Below, in pieces: positions 1-5,714 of a stretch of DNA of 27,468 nt. Position 1 is the first letter of the stretch. Every line of letters starts with the position of its first letter. Origin of the DNA: SFTJ01 sp051871515 (GTDB taxonomy: Bacteria > Bacteroidota > Bacteroidia > Bacteroidales > Muribaculaceae); NCBI GenBank assembly GCA_051871515.1, contig JBJECY010000122.1, positions 1 through 27,468 on the forward strand, written 5' to 3'. Made by a program: the position numbers and the translations under genes. The notes beneath the pieces were generated by a model. That model ran no database searches, was not told where the DNA came from, and saw only the letters and a list, made by a program, of their open reading frames with translations.

Positions 1-217
1 TGCCACATCGGTCTCGAAGCAGTATCTTCAGCACCTCCTTCTCCATTTGCGAGTGAAATCCACTCACCACAGCTATGTCTTCCCTTTGACTAATCTCTGT
101 TGCCCAGTCAAGGGTAGGGAGCACTGAAAGAGTTGCTATTTTGCGTGAGGCAAGAAATCCCACTTTCCCCTTTTTAAGGAACTCTATATTGCCGAGATAT
201 ATAAGATCGCTTTTCAT
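1..217 (-). CDS. DprA/SLOG-like protein, N-terminal part (cut by window edge)
   Basis: The first 72 residues of a minus-strand gene continue past the window edge. The start ATG shares one base with the TAA stop of the small upstream ORF (TAATG), which suggests translational coupling. Readable pieces include YLGNIEFLKKGKVGFLASRK near the N-terminus, then VLPTLDWA, then VVSGFHSQMEKEVLKILL. A beta-strand followed by a serine or small residue and Arg, and a later 'VVSGFHS' loop, resemble the nucleotide-binding fold of DprA-like (SLOG/LOG superfamily) proteins, some of which sit in defence islands. Neighbours fit that: a restriction-modification operon is divergently transcribed across a shared promoter region. 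The family call rests on recognition of a short N-terminal stretch. The rest of the protein is not visible, so DNA binding or nucleotide-signal binding cannot be distinguished. Confidence 0.55.
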   Translation of the reverse strand, partial: MKSDLIYLGNIEFLKKGKVGFLASRKIATLSVLPTLDWATEISQREDIAVVSGFHSQMEKEVLKILLRDRCG

Positions 218-411
218 TATAATTCAACAGCATTAATCATATTGCAAAAACTAGAATCATCTTTACCCTTGGAGGTGAAAATAGTTTGTATACTCACATT
301 TGAGAGTAATAAATCAGAATAAGATATTCTGTAATTCTGGAAGATTTTTATAACCTCTTTATTTGTAGGCGGTTCAGAGGATAAGGTGAACATGAGGTAA
401 TGATTTGGCAA
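217..411 (-). CDS. Small hypothetical protein upstream of the DprA-like gene
   Basis: An open frame of 64 codons from a TTG start, or 58 from the internal ATG at 393, which I favour because the TTG has no support beyond an in-frame stop just upstream. It is AT-rich and polar, with no signal peptide, membrane segment or motif that I recognise; the C-terminus reads SFCNMINAVEL. It lies just downstream of a convincing Bacteroidota promoter on the same strand, and its stop overlaps the next ATG by one base, so it is probably the first gene of a two-gene transcript with the DprA-like gene. That position argues for a real gene, but the function is unknown. Confidence 0.5.
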   Translation of the reverse strand: MPNHYLMFTLSSEPPTNKEVIKIFQNYRISYSDLLLSNVSIQTIFTSKGKDDSSFCNMINAVEL

Positions 412-467
412 CCGTGTCTATTTCTACGTTCTGCTGCGAGTTGCTATCATTGTCACTCGTCTTGATG

Positions 468-499
468 CAAAAGTAGCAATAAAAATCGAAAGAGACCAA
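468..499 (-). promoter_or_regulatory. Bacteroidota-type promoter for the minus-strand small ORF and DprA-like gene
   Basis: Read on the minus strand, TACTTTTG at 475-468 matches the -7 consensus TAnnTTTG. TTG at 499-497 lies 21 bases upstream as the -33 element. Transcription would start near 462 and run away from the restriction-modification operon. Confidence 0.65.
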
Positions 500-569
500 A
501 CGAAGATGTGATAATTCTTCATGTAAAGGTTAAAAGCATCATTATTAATGAGGAAATTTTGTCATCAGC

Positions 570-600
570 TTAATTAGCTCACAAAAAATTGCTAAATTTG
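570..600 (+). promoter_or_regulatory. Promoter of the vsr-methyltransferase-restriction operon
   Basis: TAAATTTG at 593-600 matches TAnnTTTG. The -33 position holds only a weak TTA at 570-572, so the site may be moderate or regulated. Transcription would start near 607, leaving a leader of only about 20 bases before the vsr ATG. Confidence 0.5.
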
Positions 601-625
601 CAATTTCTTGGAAGAAGTCATGTTT

Positions 626-1038
626 ATGAGCGATGTCTTAACGAAAGAACAACGGCATCATTGTATGTCAAATGTTAAGAGCAAGAATTCGAAACCGGAA
701 TTTCTGGTACGCAAATTTGTTTTCGAACGGCTATCGCTATAGGGTAAATAGAAAGGACTTACCCGGTAAACTGGACATTGTGCTTCCTAAATATAATACG
801 GTCGTTTTCATAAACGGGTGCTTTTGGCATGGGCATGAGAATTGCAAGTATGCAACAATCCCAGAGTCCAATCGTGAGTTTTGGTTCACTAAGATTGCGT
901 AATGTGGAACGCGACAAACAAACGCGTGAAAAACTAATATCTATGGGGTGGCGCGTAATTGAGATTTGGCAATGCCAGCTTAAAGCAAAAGAAAAGGAAA
1001 CGACATTAAATAACCTGATTACATTTCTTCGGCAATGA
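626..1038 (+). pseudogene. vsr: Very-short-patch repair endonuclease Vsr, broken by two frameshifts
   Basis: Vsr nicks DNA beside T:G mismatches produced when 5-methylcytosine deaminates, and usually accompanies C5 methyltransferases. Family similarity runs through three successive frames. The first reads MSDVLTKEQRHHCMSNVKSK to about position 727, then meets TAG at 740. The second carries GYRYRVNRKDLPGKLDIV and the conserved GCFWHGH, then meets TAA at 900. The third reads RNVERDKQTREKLISMGWRV and IEIWQCQL to the end. Each junction (near 728 and near 897) is restored by adding two bases, giving about 138 residues, a normal Vsr length. The Asp in LPGKLD and the FWH motif are retained, so inactivation looks recent, unless the indels are sequencing errors. 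The stop overlaps the methyltransferase ATG by four bases (ATGA), so the old operon layout is preserved. Confidence 0.85.
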
Positions 1039-2393
1039 ACAATGATAGATTAACTTTCACCCTAATGGACATTGGCTACAAAAAAGCCGGACCTGTTCAA
1101 ATTTATGACCAACGTACTTGCTACGGGGACGGAAATATTATACCCTTCTCTGTGCAGTTAGCTATCGTAACCCATGCTTTAATGTTGCAAGGCAAGCGTC
1201 ACGGTGATATTTATCAAGCAAAGAGTTCTGAGTTGGTTGAAGCATGGACAACATCATTAGACATAACAAAAACTAAACTGGATTCGTCAATCGTATCAGA
1301 ACCCCGTGCTTTACAATATTCATTGTTTCAGGATGTGTTCAAAGCTCCATTCCCTGGTCCTGAAACCCCAAAATTCACGTTCATTGATTTATTTGCCGGT
1401 ATTGGCGGATTTAGAATGGCATTGCAGAATTTGGGTGGACAATGTGTTTTCTCATCTGAATGGGATGCACAGGCGCAGAAAACATATTATGCAAACTATG
1501 GAGAAGTTCCGTTTGGTGATATTACCTCGGAATATACAAAAAAATATATTCCTGATGGATTCGACATCTTGTGTGCGGGGTTCCCATGTCAAGCATTCTC
1601 TCTTGCAGGGAAACGTTTAGGGTTTGAGGAAACCAGAGGAACATTGTTCTTTGATGTGGCAGAAATACTACGTCGAAAACAGCCAAAAGCATTCTTTTTG
1701 GAGAATGTTAAGGGGTTGGCGATTCATGACAAAGGCAAAACTCTGAAGACTATCTTAAATACATTGGATGAGGTTGGATACGTTGTCCCTGACCCAAAAA
1801 TCGTGAACGCGATGTATTTTGGCGTACCACAGCATAGAGAACGCATATATATTGTTGGATTTAGAAAGGATCTTGGAATAAAGAAAGAGGATTTTGAATA
1901 TCCTGAACAAAAAGAGGTAGCCAAGCACTTTATTGACATTCGGGAAAAAGATCCCGTGCCTTCTAAATACTATCTTTCGACAACCTATGTAAATACTCTT
2001 ATTGCCCACAAAGAACGTCATGCAAGTAAGGGCAACGGATTCGGATATGAAATAATACCGGATGACGGTATTGCTAACGCAATTGTAGTCGGAGGCATGG
2101 GAAGGGAGAGAAATATTGTTATTGACAAACGTCAGACTGACCTTACTCCTACTACTCGAATTAAAGGAGAATACAACACTGATGGATGGCGTCGTATGAC
2201 TCCACGCGAATGGGGGGCTTTACAAGGCTATCCTGTATATGATAATGGAGACGGGGCACCCGTATTTCAGATACCGGTTGCAGATGCGTCAGCTTATAAA
2301 CAATTTGGCAACTCTGTAGCCGTTCCCGCAATTCAAGCGACAGCATCACAACTACTAAAAGTTTTATTTGATAAAGAAATACTCTCCTTATAA
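1035..2393 (+). CDS. C5 cytosine DNA methyltransferase, M.HpaII-like (expected site CCGG)
   Basis: This 452-residue enzyme should transfer methyl from SAM to cytosine C5, protecting host DNA from the adjacent nuclease. All main motifs are visible: motif I FIDLFAGIGGF (about 116-126), motif IV GFPCQAFS with catalytic Cys185, motif VI FLENV (about 221-225), motif VIII QHRER (266-270), motif IX MTPREWGALQGYP and motif X QFGNSVAVPAI. The target-recognition stretch, with GNGFGYEI, IPDDGIANAIVVGGMGRER and LTPTT, strongly resembles M.HpaII as I remember it, so CCGG specificity is inferred. Motif I starts only after about 115 residues, whereas M.HpaII has a short N-terminus. M.MspI, another CCGG enzyme, also has a long N-terminal extension, and such extensions can bind the operon's own promoter. 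The start overlaps vsr and the stop is one base before the endonuclease gene. Confidence 0.93.
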   Translation: MNNDRLTFTLMDIGYKKAGPVQIYDQRTCYGDGNIIPFSVQLAIVTHALMLQGKRHGDIYQAKSSELVEAWTTSLDITKTKLDSSIVSEPRALQYSLFQDVFKAPFPGPETPKFTFIDLFAGIGGFRMALQNLGGQCVFSSEWDAQAQKTYYANYGEVPFGDITSEYTKKYIPDGFDILCAGFPCQAFSLAGKRLGFEETRGTLFFDVAEILRRKQPKAFFLENVKGLAIHDKGKTLKTILNTLDEVGYVVPDPKIVNAMYFGVPQHRERIYIVGFRKDLGIKKEDFEYPEQKEVAKHFIDIREKDPVPSKYYLSTTYVNTLIAHKERHASKGNGFGYEIIPDDGIANAIVVGGMGRERNIVIDKRQTDLTPTTRIKGEYNTDGWRRMTPREWGALQGYPVYDNGDGAPVFQIPVADASAYKQFGNSVAVPAIQATASQLLKVLFDKEILSL

Positions 2394-2394
2394 T

Positions 2395-3456
2395 ATGGCA
2401 AACAAAGGTGAATGGAGCGAGATTTATGCGTTTTTCAAGCTGCTCGCTGACGGAAGATTGTATTGTGGTGACGGTCATCTGAATCGTTACGACGAGAAGT
2501 ATTATCCGATATTGGAGATATTCAGGAATGATGCTCCCGACCGAAACGCCTACGAAGTACATTCAGCCAAGAAATCAATTCTTGTTGCTGGTGAAACAAT
2601 CCATATAGAAATTCCTCAAGAACGTTTCCGTGTAGAGGCAGCAAACCTATTGGACGCAATCAAGAAAATCGGTGGAGGAGCACACGAAGACACGCTGAAT
2701 TTTATGAAGGAAATTGATTGTGGTCCGGTCAAAGCCAAGTCAACGGATAAAGCAGATATTCGTATTGTAATCCACAATCTTGCAACAGGTTCCAAACCTG
2801 AACTTGGATATAGCATCAAGTCTAAACTTGGCGGTGATTCCACGCTAATAAACTCAAATAAGGACGCATCTAATTTCATTTTCAGAATTGATGGCATTAA
2901 CGATGCACAAATGAAACACATAAACTCATTGGCGAAATTCAAACAGAAGTTTGATTATATAAGAGAAGTCGGTGGGACTTGGAGATTTTCAAAAGTTTCG
3001 GGCGAAACTCTCAGAAATAATCTTACTATGCTTGATTTGGGCATGGCTCGTATCATCGCTGAATGTATGGATAAATATTATTCAGGTCAAGGAAGTGAAA
3101 TTTCAGTTGCAACCCAAAAAGTTGCGCAAGATGATCCCTTACACATCAACAGTCCAGAGGGACAGCCAATGTATGCGTACAAAATCAAGCAGTTCCTTTT
3201 AGCTTTCGCTCTCGGCATGACAGTGTCTTCTCCGTGGGATGGCTCTTTCAATGCCAATGGAGGTTATATTGTCGTAAAAGAAGACGGTGATGTCATTTGT
3301 TACCACTTCTTTGATCGTAATGACCTTGAAGAGTACCTCTTCAATAACACCAAGTTTGACACACCCAGCACTACACGCCATGTATTTGGTGATGTCTATA
3401 AAGAAAATGACAACTACTTCATAAAACTTAATCTACAGATTCGTTTTATAAAATAG
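2395..3456 (+). CDS. HpaII-family type II restriction endonuclease
   Basis: A 353-residue nuclease expected to cut unmethylated CCGG. I chose the ATG at 2395 because MANKGEWSEIYAFFKLLADG matches the usual N-terminus of HpaII-family enzymes (NKGEWSE near residue 3); an earlier in-frame ATG lies inside the methyltransferase gene. A plausible catalytic core is Asp121 in KADIRIVI followed by ELGYSIKSKLGG (136-147), which resembles the D...(E/S)xK arrangement of PD-(D/E)xK-like nucleases; this assignment is inferred. The gene starts one base after the methyltransferase stop, the normal order for a tightly coupled R-M pair. Length is close to the known HpaII enzyme and the frame is intact, so restriction is probably active. 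AT-rich composition matches the rest of the island. Confidence 0.88.
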   Translation: MANKGEWSEIYAFFKLLADGRLYCGDGHLNRYDEKYYPILEIFRNDAPDRNAYEVHSAKKSILVAGETIHIEIPQERFRVEAANLLDAIKKIGGGAHEDTLNFMKEIDCGPVKAKSTDKADIRIVIHNLATGSKPELGYSIKSKLGGDSTLINSNKDASNFIFRIDGINDAQMKHINSLAKFKQKFDYIREVGGTWRFSKVSGETLRNNLTMLDLGMARIIAECMDKYYSGQGSEISVATQKVAQDDPLHINSPEGQPMYAYKIKQFLLAFALGMTVSSPWDGSFNANGGYIVVKEDGDVICYHFFDRNDLEEYLFNNTKFDTPSTTRHVFGDVYKENDNYFIKLNLQIRFIK

Positions 3457-3477
3457 CATAACAAATCCATATCAAAT

Positions 3478-5181
3478 ATGATTATAACGCGTATTATCGC
3501 ACGAAATTATCGTACATTAGAAAACGTGCAAATTGACTTATCTGGATACTATACCGCAATTAGTGGAAAGAACAATGCCGGAAAATCCAATATCATAAGA
3601 GCTCTAAGAACAGTTCTTAGCCCGTTTCATAGATTAAGACTTCGTGGAACTTCTATCTTTGGCAATAGTGGTATGGATTGGAAAGATGAAGTAACCAGTT
3701 GGAAGAAAGACAGCAAGGAGGATATCTTTGTGTGTATTGAACTTGAAATTCACAAAGATTGCGATTCTTCAATATATAAGTTCTTTACAGAGTTTATTCT
3801 CAAAGACACTTCTGACTTTACTATATCAGAAGTTGAGAATCTAAAGGTTGAATATGCTCGAACACATAAAAATGAGACAACTTATTCAATATATCTTGGT
3901 AAAAAAGAAATATCTGATGATTTCCAAAAGAAGGAAGTGTTAAAACGTCTCAGGAATTCAGAGTGTTTAATATTCCACAATTCTACCAACTATGATTTTA
4001 ATCCATTTGAAGACAACATGGACAGAATTACCAACTTTATTAGTTCGTCAGATATGGATGCTATTAATAAGAAAAAAGAAGAGTTGGTAAAGATTGTCCA
4101 AAAGTCCCTTAAAAGTCATCAGGTTGAGTTAACTAAATTGCTGGGTAATTTGGAAGATAAATATGCGGTTAGTTTCTCGACCCCAGGCCTTAATTTTGAA
4201 AGAGAATCAATTGATATTTCTCTTAAAGAGAAAGGGGCTGATGTTTCACTTGATGATTGGGGAAGTGGTACAAGAAATAGAACCATGATATTTCTTAGTA
4301 TTCTGAACGCAAAGAGATTGCAGCAATCTCTATCAGAATCAGATAGAATATCACCTATAGTCGTTATCGAAGAACCAGAATGTTTTTTGCATCCTCAAGC
4401 ACAGGCAGAGTTTGGCAGAATCTTACAGGATTTGGCAAATCAGTTTAAAATTCAAATTATTACCACTACACATAGCCCATATCTTTTAAGTTTCAAATCG
4501 CCAAAGTCGAACATTCTCATTGATCGCAAAACGAAACCTAAGAGTAAGGACACAGCATCGCATATTATAGACACTCATTCTGAAAAGTGGTATGAGCCAT
4601 TTGCTGTTGCATTAGGCATCAATCCTGCAGATTTTGGTCCTATGAAAGATATTATTTTTAGCAATCATTCCAAAATACTTCTTGTTGAAGGTAGCATTGA
4701 TAAAGAATATCTGGATTTTTTTCAACATTCAAGTCATGGAAAAAATGCACTATCTCCCGATATTGAGATATACCCTTATGATGGAGCTGATAATGTAAAG
4801 AATAATATCCTTATGAATTTTATTCGTAAGAAGTTTGATAAGGTCATTCTTACAGTTGATATTGACAGGCTACAAGATGTCAAGAACGCTGCAAATTCAA
4901 TAGGATTTAAGGAGAATATTGATTTCTTTCCCATCGGTAAAAACGAATCTGGTAAAAGATGCATAGAAGGTCTTGTTCCTTCTTGTGTATATCAAACATT
5001 ATCCAGTAAGGAACCTGAATTACTCCAGAAATTAGCGTTAAATGTTGGTCAAGAACAAAAGTCAGCAAAAAGCGAATTTAAAAGAAAATTATTGGAAGAG
5101 TTTATACAACTCCCAATAACACAAACCACTCACGCAGATTTTTATAATCTGATAAAGAAAATCAACAAGGCCTTCAAATAA
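3478..5181 (+). CDS. OLD-family ATP-dependent endonuclease (AAA ATPase + TOPRIM)
   Basis: A 567-residue protein with an ABC/SMC-type ATPase domain and a C-terminal TOPRIM nuclease domain, the layout of OLD (overcoming lysogenization defect) nucleases. Visible motifs are Walker A GKNNAGKS (30-37), a signature-like WGSGTRNR (261-268), Walker B IVVIEEPE (294-301), the switch histidine in TTTHSPYLL (329-337), then TOPRIM residues: Glu404 in LLVEG and the DxD pair Asp461/Asp463 in LTVDIDR, plus a later CIEGLVP. It begins 21 bases after the restriction gene on the same strand and probably shares its transcript. OLD proteins act in phage defence, alone or as GajA of Gabija with a UvrD-like helicase; no such helicase is present here. 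It could be a stand-alone effector, or one that responds to DNA ends made by the restriction enzyme. Confidence 0.88.
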   Translation: MIITRIIARNYRTLENVQIDLSGYYTAISGKNNAGKSNIIRALRTVLSPFHRLRLRGTSIFGNSGMDWKDEVTSWKKDSKEDIFVCIELEIHKDCDSSIYKFFTEFILKDTSDFTISEVENLKVEYARTHKNETTYSIYLGKKEISDDFQKKEVLKRLRNSECLIFHNSTNYDFNPFEDNMDRITNFISSSDMDAINKKKEELVKIVQKSLKSHQVELTKLLGNLEDKYAVSFSTPGLNFERESIDISLKEKGADVSLDDWGSGTRNRTMIFLSILNAKRLQQSLSESDRISPIVVIEEPECFLHPQAQAEFGRILQDLANQFKIQIITTTHSPYLLSFKSPKSNILIDRKTKPKSKDTASHIIDTHSEKWYEPFAVALGINPADFGPMKDIIFSNHSKILLVEGSIDKEYLDFFQHSSHGKNALSPDIEIYPYDGADNVKNNILMNFIRKKFDKVILTVDIDRLQDVKNAANSIGFKENIDFFPIGKNESGKRCIEGLVPSCVYQTLSSKEPELLQKLALNVGQEQKSAKSEFKRKLLEEFIQLPITQTTHADFYNLIKKINKAFK

Positions 5182-5189
5182 GTTTAAGT

Positions 5190-5278
5190 AAGGGGGTGTA
5201 TCAAAAAATACTCGATTAAAAGATTACCAACTTCTATAAGGATAATTTTCTTAATCTGAGTAGTTTTGATACACCTTA
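5190..5278. repeat. Long imperfect hairpin: terminator or MITE-like remnant
   Basis: GGTGTATCAAAA at 5195-5206 is exactly complementary to TTTTGATACACC at 5264-5275. Inside it, CTCGATTAA (5211-5219) pairs with TTAATCTGAG (5251-5260) with one bulged base. The outer ends carry AAGG...CCTT-like flanks, with extra Gs on the left. The element immediately follows the OLD gene, where a terminator is expected, but the stem is long and the unpaired centre is over 30 bases. The outer arm also resembles insertion-sequence terminal repeats. No transposase or clear target duplication is visible. Confidence 0.6.
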
Positions 5279-5313
5279 TTGTGTTATATCAAAGGCGGAT
5301 TGATGGAAATGGA

Positions 5314-5592
5314 TTACAATCTCATTCCTCTCTTGCGCTTTTTCTTTTTACGCAACACCCCTGCTGACATTTCCTGATTGGCTTCCATATCGGCGGCATT
5401 GTAAGATGAACCACCGCTGTTCAGCAATCCCAGCGAACCGTTGAAAAATTCACATTGTGCTGTGCCGGGTGGTGCGCTTGGTGTAGCCACTTCATGAACA
5501 TTGGGCATGATGCCTTTTCGTTCCTCGTATCTATTGCACTGCAATGCCACGTCAATCTTAGAATAGCAGAGGAACCATGCGCCTGATTGCAA
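5314..5592 (-). CDS. Possible small basic-tailed protein or gene remnant
   Basis: An open frame of 92 codons, or 64 from the internal ATG whose product begins MPNVHEVATPSAPPG. The C-terminus is strongly basic (LRKKKKRKRGMRL) and preceded by a Gly/Ser/Asn-rich stretch. I do not recognise the family. Its composition is richer in GC than the defence island on its left, so it may belong to the older chromosome. No Bacteroidota promoter is evident upstream on the minus strand; the clear promoter there points the other way, to the GH2 gene. It could be the tail of a gene truncated when the island arrived, or a chance frame. Confidence 0.3.
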   Translation of the reverse strand: MQSGAWFLCYSKIDVALQCNRYEERKGIMPNVHEVATPSAPPGTAQCEFFNGSLGLLNSGGSSYNAADMEANQEMSAGVLRKKKKRKRGMRL

Positions 5593-5644
5593 TATGGAAA
5601 AGCGGCAACAAGAAACGTTTTTTGAAACAAAAACATTTTCAATC

Positions 5645-5675
5645 TTGCTTCAAAAAAACTTATTGCGTAAATTTG
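5645..5675 (+). promoter_or_regulatory. Promoter of the first GH2 gene
   Basis: TTG at 5645-5647 and TAAATTTG at 5668-5675 are separated by exactly 20 bases, matching the Bacteroidota -33/-7 consensus. The leader to the ATG is about 33 bases and A/T-rich. Confidence 0.7.
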
Positions 5676-5714
5676 TAAAAACCATATTAGTAATTTTCGG
5701 AAAACATATTTTTT

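Noticed and set aside
620..1038. Programmed frameshifting to make Vsr.
   Set aside because: Two separate shifts in a 140-codon gene, without slippery heptamers or stimulatory structures, make decay or sequencing error much likelier.
2368..2394. Upstream start for the restriction endonuclease (nine extra codons).
   Set aside because: It lies inside the methyltransferase coding region, and the family N-terminus matches from the ATG at 2395.
3478..5181. Gabija (GajA/GajB) system.
   Set aside because: The GajA-like OLD protein is present but no UvrD/PcrA-like helicase gene follows, so the named two-gene system is not supported.
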